A DNA stretch of 64,000 nt from positions 1,364,001-1,428,000 of the forward strand of contig NZ_CP024621.1 in the NCBI RefSeq assembly GCF_009846525.1, given 5' to 3'. The stretch comes from Halomonas meridiana (lineage in GTDB: Bacteria; Pseudomonadota; Gammaproteobacteria; Pseudomonadales; Halomonadaceae). Both the position numbers and the translations under genes were made by a program. Positions 49,059 to 59,643 of this stretch are shown one piece after another (the stretch's first letter is position 1; each line of letters starts with the position of its first letter). Below the pieces are notes generated by a model. That model worked only from the letters and a program-made list of their open reading frames with translations. It did not search any database and had not been told where the DNA came from.

Positions 49059-49511
49059 TTAAGCGGAGGGCCCGTCTTGGTCTCTGGCCTGAATGGCGAG
49101 GCCGTTGGATTCGATCAGCGCGAGCCACTTTTCCAACTGTTCCAAGTCGTCTTCGCTCAAGCCTGCCAGCATCTCCTGGCGGGCGGCGAGCACGACACTG
49201 TCGATCTGCTCCAACAGCGGCATCGCTGCCGGGGTGAGGTAGATGCGTTTGCTGCGGCGGTCGTTATCGCAGGCGCGACGCTCAACCAAACCTTGCTCCT
49301 CCAACTGCCCCAACGTCCGCACCAGGGACGGTGCTTCCACTCCAATCGCGCGAGCCAAATCGCACTGTGGGTTGCCTTCGCCCAACTTCCAAAGATGATA
49401 CAGCGTCACCCAGCGGGTCTGGGTCAGCCCCAGTGGCGCAAGCCTGCGATCGAGAATCGAGCGCCACAGGTGGGGCAAGCGAGCAATACGAAAACCAATT
49501 GTTGATGCCAT
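49059..49511 (-). CDS. MarR/SlyA-family transcriptional regulator
   Basis: 150 residues with a winged-helix DNA-binding domain of the MarR family: QCDLARAIGVEAPSLVRTLGQLEEQGLVERRACDNDRRSKRIYL-type wing (in part) at about 50-90. The N-terminus FRIARLPHLWRSILDRRL resembles SlyA, which relieves silencing and responds to small aromatic ligands. Operator and targets are not identifiable here. It sits alone between an unknown gene and DUF5924. Confidence 0.9.
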   Translation of the reverse strand: MASTIGFRIARLPHLWRSILDRRLAPLGLTQTRWVTLYHLWKLGEGNPQCDLARAIGVEAPSLVRTLGQLEEQGLVERRACDNDRRSKRIYLTPAAMPLLEQIDSVVLAARQEMLAGLSEDDLEQLEKWLALIESNGLAIQARDQDGPSA

Positions 49512-49583
49512 AGGTAACTAACTGCCAAAAAGTGTAAGTGGGCGAATTGTCATAAGCTGCGCCGCTGAATGCAAGGCGTTCCG

Positions 49584-50741
49584 TTACTCGGTCGCTTGGG
49601 CATCGTCTGGGGAAGCGCCGTTACCCGGAACGAAACGACGCAGATTCAACGCGCTCAGACCGCTTGGTCGAATCGTGCCATCGGCCACGGTGGCGGCGTT
49701 GGCATCTTCCGAGACGGTAAACCGAATCAGCCCCAAACGCTGCCCGCCGTCGGTCATGATATCGACGCGCCACTCGCCCGAGGGGTCTTCGGGAAAGTTC
49801 TGCTTATGGCTCCAGGCACGATAACCCTGTTCCCGACCGCCGTTGATCGCTAATGCCACGGTGTCCATCGCTTCGCCATTATGATGCCACGCATGGTAAA
49901 TCGTTTCGCTCAGCCCTCGCGGGGCGCGAATGGCCGTATAGACATACAGGCCATTGTTGCGAATGGCTTCGGGCGTCAGTGTCAGCGAGCCTTGGGGAGT
50001 GCGCTGCTGCGTATCAAAAGCGGGGGAGAGCGCCGTGCTGGTCATCCATAGACTGGCGGGCGGCACCCACACACGGCCAAGCCACGCCCCATAGGCCAGC
50101 GTCACGGTGAGCGCGAAAAATCCCAACCAGCGAGCTGGCGAGCGTTTTTTGAGTAGATGCCAGAAACTGGGAAGGGCCACCAGGACGGTCAGCACCAAGG
50201 CGAGCAGCAGGCTCTGGCCGGTGGTGAGATGCACCATGATAGGCAAGATGACCAGAAGTACCAGGAAGACGCACTGGGCATGAAACATGAAATAGAGACT
50301 GCGCCAGCGCCCAGCGAGCTTGTAGTAGAGCGGGTCGATGATCGACCACACGGCCATACCCATCACCAACAGCGCGAATAGTGCTTGGCCGCTGTTCCAC
50401 ACGGTGGTCACCAGAATGAAAGGCAGGGTAAAAAACAGCGTCTCCTGGTGAATCATTTGCGCAATGAAGGCCGTCACGCCTTTTGGCAACGTGGGGTGGC
50501 CGCGATGGGAAAGCCAGCGGCCAATCAAGCTTTCGGAGAGCAGTAGCAACCAAGCCAACAGCAGCCCAAGTGCCAGGGCCGCGCCCAGCCACTGCTGACG
50601 GTCTACGAGGAAAAAGCTGCCCAGCCCAGCCGCAAATGCCAACGGCGGCCAGAGCCAGCTCCAAGGTTTCAGCCGCTCGACGATCCGTTCGACGCGCCCT
50701 TGCAAGGCTTCCATGCGGGCGGGCGTTAAGAGTGTCCCCAT
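49584..50741 (-). CDS. DUF5924-type membrane protein with C-terminal DUF2914 domain
   Basis: 385 residues with about six or seven hydrophobic helices in the first 225 residues and a soluble C-terminal domain (about 245-365) containing LYVYTAIRAPRGLSETIYHAWHHNG in pieces, typical of DUF2914, which is predicted to face the periplasm. No function is established. It is a monocistronic gene divergent from fadB, 258 nt away. Confidence 0.83.
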   Translation of the reverse strand: MGTLLTPARMEALQGRVERIVERLKPWSWLWPPLAFAAGLGSFFLVDRQQWLGAALALGLLLAWLLLLSESLIGRWLSHRGHPTLPKGVTAFIAQMIHQETLFFTLPFILVTTVWNSGQALFALLVMGMAVWSIIDPLYYKLAGRWRSLYFMFHAQCVFLVLLVILPIMVHLTTGQSLLLALVLTVLVALPSFWHLLKKRSPARWLGFFALTVTLAYGAWLGRVWVPPASLWMTSTALSPAFDTQQRTPQGSLTLTPEAIRNNGLYVYTAIRAPRGLSETIYHAWHHNGEAMDTVALAINGGREQGYRAWSHKQNFPEDPSGEWRVDIMTDGGQRLGLIRFTVSEDANAATVADGTIRPSGLSALNLRRFVPGNGASPDDAQATE

Positions 50742-50999
50742 AGCGTTAAAAACTCATCAATGAAACGTATATGATCGTTGGGATCGCAGGTAAAGTCGAT
50801 GCGATGCGTCAGTGTGAGGGAAAAAAGCGCAAGAAATGTGTGCATGAGTCAACGAGCGGCTCCTGCGAGCGGATTAGCCAAAAGTCAGGGCTTGACGTTC
50901 CGGTGTAACTCAACCAAGCTAAGGCAATCAAACGACCGTATGAAATGCGTGGCAGGCACGTCCACGGCGTGCCAGCCCGAACTTGTGGAGAGAGCGCGG

Positions 51000-53186
51000 A
51001 TGATCTATCAAGGCAATGCCATCACGGTGGAGCGGCGTGACACCCAGGGTGGCAATGACATCGCAATGCTCACTTTCGATTTGAAAGATGAGTCCGTCAA
51101 TAAGCTATCCAGCGCCGTCGTGGCTGAACTCGGCGACGCCGTCAAAGCCCTCCAAGCCGAAAACGGTTTGAAAGGGTTGATGATTCGCAGTGCCAAAGAC
51201 GCCTTCATCGTCGGTGCTGACATTACCGAATTCCATAGCCTGTTCGATAAGGGTGAAGAGTACTTGGTAGAGATGAACCTCAAGGTTCACGATATTTTCA
51301 ACGCCATCGAAGACCTGCCTTTCCCCACCGTGACGGCGATCAATGGCCTGGCGCTTGGCGGTGGCTGCGAAGTTCTGCTGACCACCGATTTCCGCGTGAT
51401 GAGTGAGAAAGCCAAAATTGGCTTACCGGAAACCAAGCTGGGTATCCTGCCGGGCTGGGGTGGTTGCGTACGTCTGCCGCGTCTGATCGGTGCCGATAAT
51501 GCCGTCGAGTGGATTGCCGGTGGTACCGAAAATCGCGCTGACGCCGCGCTAAAAGTAGGCGCAGTAGACGCGGCCGTTGCTCATGAGCTGCTGGAAGAAG
51601 CGGCGCTGGACATTCTTGACCGCGCCAATGCAGGCGAGTTGGACTATCACGCCCGTCGCGACGAGAAAACATCACCGCTCAAGCTCAATGCCATCGAGCA
51701 GATGATGGCGTTCGAAACCGCTAAAGGGTACGTGGCTGGCAAAGCAGGCCCGCACTATCCCGCCCCGGTGGAAGCGATCAAAGTGATCCAAAAAGGCGCC
51801 GGTGAAACCCGCGCCCGCGCTCAGGCGATCGAAGCCAAATCGTTCGCCAAGCTGGCGCTAAGCAGCGTTGCCTTTAACTTGGTCGGCCTGTTCCTGAACG
51901 ACCAGGTCGTTAAGAAGAAGGGCAGCAAGTACGAAAAGCAGGCCCAGCCGGTCAAACAGACCGCCGTGTTGGGTGCCGGCATCATGGGGGGCGGTATCGC
52001 CTACCAAAGTGCCAGCAAAGGCACGCCCATCCTAATGAAAGACATCAAGGATGACGCCATCGAGCTCGGCCTCAAAGAGGCACGCAAGCTGTTTGCCAAG
52101 CAGGTAGAGCGTAAAAAGCTCACTACCGAGCAGATGGCCGAGAAACTTTCCAACATCCGCCCGACGCTCTCCTACGGCGATTTCGGTAACGTCGATTTGG
52201 TCGTGGAAGCCGTGGTCGAGAACCCCAACGTCAAAGATGCCGTGTTGACCGAAGTGGAAGGCGTGGTAGGTGAGAACACGATTCTGACCTCCAATACGTC
52301 GACCATTTCGATCAACCGCCTGGCCAAAAACCTGAAGCGCCCGGAAAATTTCTGCGGCATGCACTTCTTCAACCCGGTTCATCGCATGCCGCTGGTCGAG
52401 GTCATCCGTGGTGAGAAAACCTCGGACGCCGCCGTGTCAGCGACCGTCGCCTACGCCCGCGCCATGGGTAAAACCCCCATCGTGGTGAATGACTGCCCAG
52501 GGTTTCTGGTCAACCGCGTACTGTTCCCTTACTTCGGTGGCTTTAGCTTCCTGGTCGAGCAGGGCGCCGACTTCCAGCGCGTGGATAAAGTCATGGAGAA
52601 GTTTGGCTGGCCCATGGGCCCGGCCTATCTGCTGGATGTCGTCGGCATGGATACCGCCGTGCACGCCAACGACGTGATGGCCGAAGGCTTCCCGGATCGT
52701 ATGGCACGTGAAGGCAAAACGGCGATTCAAGTGATGTACGACAACCAGCGCCTGGGCCAGAAGAACGACAAAGGCTTCTACGCTTACGAAGAAGATAAGA
52801 AGGGTAAGCCGAAGAAGGTCAGCGACGAGCAGGCTTACGCGTTAGTAAAAGAAGTGGTGAAAGAGCAGAAAGAGTTTTCGGATGAAGACATCATCGCTCG
52901 CATGATGGTGCCGCTGTGCCTGGAGACCGTACGCTGCCTGGAAGATGGCATTGTCGATACGCCAGCAGAAGCCGATATGGCGCTGATTTACGGCATTGGC
53001 TTCCCTCCCTTCCGTGGCGGTGCGCTGCGCTACATCGACGCGCTGGGCGTAGCCGAGTTTGTTGCGCTGGCCGACCGTTTGGCCGAAGAGCTGGGGCCGC
53101 TGTACGCGCCCACCGAGAAGCTGCGCGCCATGGCCAAGAACAACGAGCAGTTCTACGCTGGCACCACGGCAAACGCTCAGGCCTAA
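51000..53186 (+). CDS. fadB: fatty acid oxidation complex alpha subunit
   Basis: 728 residues: N-terminal enoyl-CoA hydratase/isomerase domain (oxyanion segments [10 protein letters not shown] and [15 protein letters not shown]; catalytic region [15 protein letters not shown]), then 3-hydroxyacyl-CoA dehydrogenase with NAD loop [13 protein letters not shown] at about 323 and [15 protein letters not shown]. It carries out the second and third steps of beta-oxidation in a complex with FadA. ATG 51000 is used with GGAG upstream; the frame is open to 50778 through leader sequence. fadA follows by 24 nt. Confidence 0.97.
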   Translation: MIYQGNAITVERRDTQGGNDIAMLTFDLKDESVNKLSSAVVAELGDAVKALQAENGLKGLMIRSAKDAFIVGADITEFHSLFDKGEEYLVEMNLKVHDIFNAIEDLPFPTVTAINGLALGGGCEVLLTTDFRVMSEKAKIGLPETKLGILPGWGGCVRLPRLIGADNAVEWIAGGTENRADAALKVGAVDAAVAHELLEEAALDILDRANAGELDYHARRDEKTSPLKLNAIEQMMAFETAKGYVAGKAGPHYPAPVEAIKVIQKGAGETRARAQAIEAKSFAKLALSSVAFNLVGLFLNDQVVKKKGSKYEKQAQPVKQTAVLGAGIMGGGIAYQSASKGTPILMKDIKDDAIELGLKEARKLFAKQVERKKLTTEQMAEKLSNIRPTLSYGDFGNVDLVVEAVVENPNVKDAVLTEVEGVVGENTILTSNTSTISINRLAKNLKRPENFCGMHFFNPVHRMPLVEVIRGEKTSDAAVSATVAYARAMGKTPIVVNDCPGFLVNRVLFPYFGGFSFLVEQGADFQRVDKVMEKFGWPMGPAYLLDVVGMDTAVHANDVMAEGFPDRMAREGKTAIQVMYDNQRLGQKNDKGFYAYEEDKKGKPKKVSDEQAYALVKEVVKEQKEFSDEDIIARMMVPLCLETVRCLEDGIVDTPAEADMALIYGIGFPPFRGGALRYIDALGVAEFVALADRLAEELGPLYAPTEKLRAMAKNNEQFYAGTTANAQA

Positions 53187-54389
<1,203 letters not shown>

Positions 54390-54410
54390 TACGCGCTCTT
54401 CCCCGTGATG

Positions 54411-54439
54411 AAAACGGCACCCTGAGCGGTGCCGTTTTT
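54411..54439 (+). terminator. intrinsic terminator after fadA
   Basis: An 11-bp stem (54411-54421 with 54428-54438), 6-nt loop and T5 run form a clear rho-independent terminator of fadBA. Its A-rich 5' arm could also serve the minus strand. Confidence 0.92.
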
Positions 54440-54451
54440 CGTTTCAAGGCG

Positions 54452-54913
54452 TTAAAACAATCCGTTATCCAACCCGGCAGCGAGAGTCATGCCCAACTCC
54501 TCGGCTTGGCGGATAAACGCCTCCTGCCACTCGCCACGAAAAATCAGCGGGTCCTGAACCCAGCGCCAACGTAGCCCTGTGACGATGCTCTCCACCGCCC
54601 GACGAGTACCCGTGCCGTCATGTCCTGCGCGGATATAAAGCGCGCAGGGCAGGCCCTGCTTCTCGTCCAGTACCCCGTAGTAGCTGCGGTCGAAAAAATC
54701 TTTCAGCGCGCCGCTCATGGTGCCTAGGTTTTCAGTCGTTCCCAGGACGATGCCATCGCAATGGAGGATGTCCGTTGGCCCTGCTTCGAAGGGCGTTTTG
54801 ACGATGCACGTCACGGATTCGATATCGTCATGTTTTGCCCCTCGCTGCACGGCATCGCACAAGGCACGGGTATTGACGGAAGGGGAGTGGGCGACGATTA
54901 ATAAGCGTTTCAT
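54452..54913 (-). CDS. flavodoxin-fold NAD(P)H oxidoreductase-like protein
   Basis: 153 residues with a flavodoxin-like fold: RLLIVAHSPSVNTRALCDAV at the start (FMN-phosphate loop) and CDGIVLGTTENLGTMSGALKDFFDRSYYG (flavin-contact loop) in the middle. Related small proteins are annotated as flavodoxin or NAD(P)H-dependent oxidoreductase; no substrate is known. ATG 54913 is preferred over 54931. Converges with fadA. Confidence 0.85.
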   Translation of the reverse strand: MKRLLIVAHSPSVNTRALCDAVQRGAKHDDIESVTCIVKTPFEAGPTDILHCDGIVLGTTENLGTMSGALKDFFDRSYYGVLDEKQGLPCALYIRAGHDGTGTRRAVESIVTGLRWRWVQDPLIFRGEWQEAFIRQAEELGMTLAAGLDNGLF

Positions 54914-55072
54914 TCGACGTTCTTCAGGCAATTGGCGGTGAGTTCAAGAGGTGCCACACTGTAAGCACTCCATGGCACAGCCTAGTCGCCTTTGGGTACA
55001 CCCATCAAACGCTCTTACACGGCATCTTGGATAAGGTATCAAGCGTTGAACGATCAACCAGGGAATTGCGTC

Positions 55073-55639
55073 ATGCGTCAGCAGGCCAAAGCGATAGGGA
55101 TCGCCACTCTTTGTACATTGACACTCTTACTGGCGGGGTGTGCAGGGCAATCACGCCCGACTGCCGATGACGACCGCCCGACGGCTACCGCTCTTCATCA
55201 AACGGCGTCAGCGCCCAGCGCGCAAGAAGGGCCGCCTTCCACCGTGGCGCATGCCGACGATTGGGCGCCGCCGCTACAGGTGAGCCCAGAAGAAGAAGCC
55301 GCCTATTACGTCAGCCGATTAGCGGACCGTCGATTCGTCAGCCAGTATGGCGGGCCCGATAACCCAAGGCCTTGGTACATTGCTGCGGAACGTTTGGGCG
55401 AGATTGGCATGCCTGCCGTGCCCCTGCTGTTTGCTAGGCTTCATACTGATGACGCGTATGAACTGATGTTGGTGCTGTATGCGCTGCAGTTAGCCACCCA
55501 GGACCCACTCGTGACTTTTCAGACAGGGGGGGAGTCCGTTCGACTGCCGACGGTACTCGACCCTAGTGCCAATCAGGAGAATCGGCGCATTGCACGGCAG
55601 TGGTGGGAGAGTTACTCCACGCAGTTAGAGTTACGCTAA
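55073..55639 (+). CDS. hypothetical HEAT-like-repeat lipoprotein
   Basis: 188 residues with a lipoprotein signal (LLLAGC, Cys22), a low-complexity Ser/Ala/Pro linker at about 25-65 and a helical domain whose segment RPWYIAAERLGEIGMPAVPLLFARL resembles a HEAT repeat. No family of known function is recognised. ATG 55073 is placed by the signal peptide; the frame is open to 54992. Confidence 0.78.
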   Translation: MRQQAKAIGIATLCTLTLLLAGCAGQSRPTADDDRPTATALHQTASAPSAQEGPPSTVAHADDWAPPLQVSPEEEAAYYVSRLADRRFVSQYGGPDNPRPWYIAAERLGEIGMPAVPLLFARLHTDDAYELMLVLYALQLATQDPLVTFQTGGESVRLPTVLDPSANQENRRIARQWWESYSTQLELR

Positions 55640-55691
55640 ATTCTTCGCTACATTACGTTTTGCTATCACACCCGTCGCATAGGAGAGCATT

Positions 55692-56168
55692 ATGGCTTTT
55701 GCACTATCTTCAATGAGCGTCACCAGCTCGGCGTTTGCACATCACCAAGCGATTCCTGCCAAGCACACCGGCGAGGCCGAAGACGTGTCCCCAGCGCTGT
55801 CGTGGGAGGGGGCCCCGGAAGGTACCAAGGGCTATGCGGTGATCTGTCATGATCCGGATGCGCCATTGGTGAAGGAGGGCGGTTACGGTTTCGTTCACTG
55901 GGTGCTTTACAACTTGCCTGCTGAGACCACCTCGCTGGAAGAAAATACCGCGTTGGGAACGTCTGGCATGACTGATTTCGGCAAGCCAGGATACGGTGGG
56001 CCCATGCCTCCCGAGGGGCATGGCAGCCACCTTTACTATTTCTGGGTGCTGGCGCTGGACGAACAGACGTCACTGCCCGAGGGGCTGACATTGCCTGAGC
56101 TACTCACCGCCGTGGAGCCCCATCTGCTGGGAATGAATCGTCTGGTTGGTACCTACCAGCGCGGCTAA
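55692..56168 (+). CDS. YbhB/YbcL-family (PEBP/Raf kinase inhibitor-like) protein
   Basis: 158 residues of the phosphatidylethanolamine-binding protein fold: DVSPALSWEGAPEGTKGYAV, CHDPDAP and GYGGPMPPEGHGSHLYYFWV are family motifs (the D-P-D-x-P and G-x-H-R-Y-type binding-site segments). E. coli relatives are of unclear function. It carries no signal peptide. AGGAG lies 6 nt before the ATG. Confidence 0.92.
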   Translation: MAFALSSMSVTSSAFAHHQAIPAKHTGEAEDVSPALSWEGAPEGTKGYAVICHDPDAPLVKEGGYGFVHWVLYNLPAETTSLEENTALGTSGMTDFGKPGYGGPMPPEGHGSHLYYFWVLALDEQTSLPEGLTLPELLTAVEPHLLGMNRLVGTYQRG

Positions 56169-56259
56169 TACGGCACCAGGCTGGAGCATTGCGCTCAAGC
56201 CGTGTAGGCTCCGTCGCTTGCTACTGTTTGCCTGACTGTCTGCTGCGATGGAGCCTTTG

Positions 56260-56601
56260 ATGAGTGACCTGCCTAACTGCCCTGCCTGTGCCTCCGAGTT
56301 TACCTACGATGATGGCCTGCAATATGTCTGCCCCGAGTGTGGCCATGAATGGTCGGAAGAGGCGAACGACAGCGATGCGGTCTCGGATGGCGGCATTCGT
56401 GATGCAAACGGCAACCTGCTCGCCGATGGTGACTCGGTGACCGTGATCAAAGACCTCAAAGTCAAAGGCAGCTCCTTGGTCGTCAAAGTAGGCACCAAAG
56501 TGAAGAACATTCGATTGGTGGACGGCGATCACGACATCGACTGCAAAGTCGAGGGTATCGGCCCAATGAAACTGAAGTCGGTGTTCGTCAAGAAAGCTTA
56601 A
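56260..56601 (+). CDS. yjdM: zinc-ribbon protein YjdM (PhnA-like)
   Basis: 113 residues: an N-terminal zinc ribbon with CPAC and CPEC pairs (Cys7/10, Cys26/29) and a C-terminal SH3-like domain ([20 protein letters not shown], then [15 protein letters not shown]). The family was once called PhnA; it does not have an established role in phosphonate use. ATG 56260 has GGAG 6 nt upstream. Confidence 0.93.
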   Translation: MSDLPNCPACASEFTYDDGLQYVCPECGHEWSEEANDSDAVSDGGIRDANGNLLADGDSVTVIKDLKVKGSSLVVKVGTKVKNIRLVDGDHDIDCKVEGIGPMKLKSVFVKKA

Positions 56602-56618
56602 ACGTCACTCCTTCTTTT

Positions 56619-56650
56619 AAAGCCTGCCGCTTGCGAGCAGGCTTTCTTTT
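56619..56650 (+). terminator. intrinsic terminator after yjdM
   Basis: A 9-bp stem (56619-56627 with 56637-56645), 9-nt loop and a T-rich tail separate yjdM from the suf promoter region. Confidence 0.8.
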
Positions 56651-56671
56651 GTCGTGTGCCATAGCTTTCCT

Positions 56672-56690
56672 AAATGATAATGATTGGCTT
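56672..56690. promoter_or_regulatory. weak Fur-box-like sequence upstream of suf
   Basis: The segment contains TGATAATGATT, matching the left half and centre of the Fur consensus GATAATGATAATCATTATC; the right half is poor. Fur repression of suf is known in other gammaproteobacteria. It is 157 bp before the Rrf2 gene start, farther than usual. Confidence 0.4.
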
Positions 56691-56771
56691 TTTTGATGTT
56701 ATCAGCCGCGAACGTGCTAAGAAGTCGCGCTATTTGATAAGGATTTTGCAGAAGGGCTTCACATCAAATTT

Positions 56772-56796
56772 ATACAGGACTAAAATGGTACCCAAT
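56772..56796 (+). promoter_or_regulatory. IscR type-1-like operator of the suf operon
   Basis: ATA-CAG-GACTAAAATGGT-ACCCAAT matches the left half and centre of the IscR type-1 site (ATASYYGACTRWWWYAGTCRRSTAT) with mismatches in the right half. It lies 51 bp before the Rrf2 regulator gene, consistent with autoregulation. Confidence 0.6.
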
Positions 56797-56846
56797 TAAC
56801 GGGTAGGCCAACGGCTCGGCCCCACGCGATGGCAAACGGAGTGACT

Positions 56847-57311
56847 ATGCTCAAGCTTTCTCGGCTGACAGACTATGCCGCTGTGGTGATGGCGCAAATT
56901 GCCCGTCATCCCCAGGCGTCGCATGCGGCGGCTGACTTAGCAGAAGCGGTACAGCTGCCCCATCCCACCGTGAGTAAAACCTTAAAAATGCTGGTGAAGG
57001 CTGGACTGTTAGAGTCTCAGCGCGGTGTTCAAGGGGGGTACCGCCTGGCACGCCCCGCGTCGCACATCACGGCGGCCGACATCATTAGCGCCATCGAGGG
57101 GCCTGTCGCGATGACCGAGTGCAGCCAAGCGGAAGGCGAGTGCGACTTAGTGGCTACCTGCGGTGTGGCCGACAATTGGCAGCGGGTATCACTGGCCATT
57201 CGTACGCTACTCGAAAGCGTGACGCTGGCGCACCTGGCCGACACGACGCCCATCAAACTGCCCGTACAGTTACCGATTCAAAGCATTAGCCTATCGGCGG
57301 CATCGGCATAA
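56847..57311 (+). CDS. Rrf2-family SUF system regulator (IscR-like)
   Basis: 154 residues. Winged helix at about 1-70 (LSRLTDYAAVVMAQIARHP, then HPTVSKTLKMLVKAGLLESQRG) and three cysteines at 92, 99 and 105 that match the [2Fe-2S] ligands of IscR (92, 98, 104). It should sense cluster status and repress or adjust suf transcription. It is the first gene of the suf operon; sufB starts 68 nt downstream. ATG 56847 is chosen over 56829 for the GGAG site and family start. Family name in other genomes: SUF system Fe-S cluster assembly regulator. Confidence 0.93.
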   Translation: MLKLSRLTDYAAVVMAQIARHPQASHAAADLAEAVQLPHPTVSKTLKMLVKAGLLESQRGVQGGYRLARPASHITAADIISAIEGPVAMTECSQAEGECDLVATCGVADNWQRVSLAIRTLLESVTLAHLADTTPIKLPVQLPIQSISLSAASA

Positions 57312-57379
57312 GCCGTTAGGCCTATCACCCTATTGACGGCGAGCTAACCTCGCCACCCAACTGCCCGGAGGGTATCACC

Positions 57380-58822
57380 ATGGCAAGCGAAGAAATGGAA
57401 CAGTTGGTTCGTCGCGAGTACAAAGATGGTTTTGTAACCGATATTGAAAGCGACACACTGCCACCTGGCCTGGATGAAAACACCATCGCCTTCATCTCCA
57501 AGAAGAAAGGCGAGCCGGAGTGGATGCTGGAGTGGCGCCTGGACGCTTACCGTCAGTGGTTGAAGATGGAAGAGCCGTCCTGGGCACACCTGAACTATCC
57601 GCCCATCGATTACCAAGAGATCTCCTATTTCAGTGCGCCCAAGCGCCCTGAGGATCGTCCCCAGAGTCTCGACGAAGTCGACCCCAAACTGTTGGAAACC
57701 TACGAAAAGCTGGGTATTCCGCTGCATGAACGTGCAGCCTTGGCAGGTGTGGCCGTCGATGCGGTTTTCGACTCCGTCTCTGTCGCGACGACCTTCAAGA
57801 AAGAGCTGGCCGAAGCAGGCGTGATTTTTTGCTCCATCTCCGAAGCGATTCGCGACTACCCGGATCTGATCAAGCAGTACCTCGGCACCGTCGTGCCCGT
57901 AGCGGATAACTACTTCGCTGCCCTGAACTCTGCGGTGTTCACCGATGGCTCGTTCGTCTTCGTACCGGAAGGCGTGAAGTGCCCGATGGAACTCTCCACC
58001 TACTTCCGTATCAACGCGGCCAACACGGGCCAGTTCGAGCGGACGTTGATCATCTGTGAAGACCGCGCCCAGGTCTCCTACCTGGAAGGCTGCACCGCGC
58101 CAATGCGCGACGAGAATCAGCTGCACGCTGCCGTGGTCGAACTGGTCGCCCTGGATGACGCCTACATCAAATACTCCACCGTTCAGAACTGGTATCCCGG
58201 TGACGAAGAGGGTAAAGGCGGCATCTACAACTTCGTGACCAAGCGTGGCGATTGCCGTGGCGAGCGTTCACGCATCAGCTGGACGCAGGTAGAAACCGGA
58301 TCGGCGATTACTTGGAAATACCCCTCTTGCGTGCTGCGCGGTAAAGACAGCATTGGTGAATTCTATTCTGTTGCAGTAACGAACGGCCGCCAGCAGGCGG
58401 ATACCGGCACCAAGATGATTCACATTGGTGAGGGCACGCGTTCCTACATCGTGGCCAAGGGGATTTCGGCGGGTAAGAGCGACCAGTCCTACCGTGGCCT
58501 CGTCAAGATCGGGCCTCGTGCCAAGGGGGCGCGTAACTTTACCCAGTGCGATTCGCTGCTGATCGGTGACAAGTGCGGGGCGCACACCTTCCCGTACCAA
58601 GAGATCGGTAACAGCACGGCGACCATCGAGCACGAAGCAACGACTTCCAAGATCGGTGAAGATCAGCTCTTCTACTGCCAGAGCCGCGGTATCTCCGAAG
58701 AGGACGCGGTCAGCATGATCGTGAACGGCTTCTGTAAAGACGTTTTCCAAGAGCTACCGATGGAGTTCGCGGTAGAAGCGGAAGCGCTGCTGAACGTTAC
58801 CCTGGAAGGCGCGGTGGGCTAA
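57380..58822 (+). CDS. sufB: Fe-S cluster assembly scaffold SufB
   Basis: 480 residues, close to E. coli SufB (495). SufB forms the SufBC2D scaffold on which clusters are built in the cytoplasm. The SufB/D beta-helix core is evident ([26 protein letters not shown]-terminal [19 protein letters not shown]); cysteines in the core include the one in SYLEGC. ATG 57380 has GGAGG 7-8 nt upstream. Confidence 0.97.
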   Translation: MASEEMEQLVRREYKDGFVTDIESDTLPPGLDENTIAFISKKKGEPEWMLEWRLDAYRQWLKMEEPSWAHLNYPPIDYQEISYFSAPKRPEDRPQSLDEVDPKLLETYEKLGIPLHERAALAGVAVDAVFDSVSVATTFKKELAEAGVIFCSISEAIRDYPDLIKQYLGTVVPVADNYFAALNSAVFTDGSFVFVPEGVKCPMELSTYFRINAANTGQFERTLIICEDRAQVSYLEGCTAPMRDENQLHAAVVELVALDDAYIKYSTVQNWYPGDEEGKGGIYNFVTKRGDCRGERSRISWTQVETGSAITWKYPSCVLRGKDSIGEFYSVAVTNGRQQADTGTKMIHIGEGTRSYIVAKGISAGKSDQSYRGLVKIGPRAKGARNFTQCDSLLIGDKCGAHTFPYQEIGNSTATIEHEATTSKIGEDQLFYCQSRGISEEDAVSMIVNGFCKDVFQELPMEFAVEAEALLNVTLEGAVG

Positions 58823-58893
58823 CCGCTCCGGCACCCAACACCATTTTTAGGGCGTCGCGCTCGCGACCCGCATGTATTCAAAAGGCGATCACT

Positions 58894-59643
58894 ATGTTGC
58901 AAGTTAATGATTTACACGTCACCGTCGAAGGCAAAGAGATTCTGAAAGGCCTGACACTCACCATCAACGCCGGTGAAGTGCATGCCATCATGGGCCCCAA
59001 CGGCGCGGGTAAATCCACGTTGTCAGCGGTTATTGCTGGTAAAGATGGCTACGAAGTGACCCAAGGCAGCATCACGTTCGAAGGTCAGGACGTGCTGGAA
59101 ATGGAAATCGAAGAGCGCGCCCAAGCGGGCCTGCTGCTGGGTTTCCAATACCCGGTCGAAATTCCGGGCGTGAAAAACATCTACCTGCTGAAGTCCGCGC
59201 TTAACGCTCAGCGCGCTGCCCGTGGTGAAGGTGAAATGCCTGCCCCCGAATTCATGAAGCTGGTAAAAGAGAAGCTCGGCTTCATGAAAATGGACGCCAG
59301 CTTCCTGCAGCGTGCGGTGAACGAAGGTTTCTCCGGCGGTGAGAAAAAGCGCAACGAAATTCTGCAGATGCTGGTACTGCAGCCGAAGCTGGCCATGCTG
59401 GACGAAATCGACTCTGGCCTCGACATCGACGCCATGAAAGTCGTCGCCGATGGCGTGAACAGCCTGCGTGCCGAAGAGCGCGCCATTCTGCTGGTCACCC
59501 ACTATCAGCGCTTGCTGGACTACATCGTACCGGACAAAGTCCACGTACTGGTCGACGGCCGCATCGTCAAAACCGGCGATGCCGAGCTCGCCAAAGAGCT
59601 AGAGGCCAACGGTTACGAAGGCATTGAGGAGTCCGTGGCATGA
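58894..59643 (+). CDS. sufC: SufC, ABC ATPase of the SUF scaffold
   Basis: 249 residues, Walker A GPNGAGKST at 34-42, SufC-specific signature FSGGEKKRNE at 146-155 and Walker B LAMLDE at 166-171. It drives the SufBC2D complex rather than transport. Its last four bases overlap the start of sufD. Confidence 0.97.
   Translation: MLQVNDLHVTVEGKEILKGLTLTINAGEVHAIMGPNGAGKSTLSAVIAGKDGYEVTQGSITFEGQDVLEMEIEERAQAGLLLGFQYPVEIPGVKNIYLLKSALNAQRAARGEGEMPAPEFMKLVKEKLGFMKMDASFLQRAVNEGFSGGEKKRNEILQMLVLQPKLAMLDEIDSGLDIDAMKVVADGVNSLRAEERAILLVTHYQRLLDYIVPDKVHVLVDGRIVKTGDAELAKELEANGYEGIEESVA

Noticed and set aside
50778..50999. N-terminal extension of fadB by 74 codons
   Set aside because: The sequence before ATG 51000 does not resemble FadB and contains leader-like, less structured codons; family members start as MIYQG.
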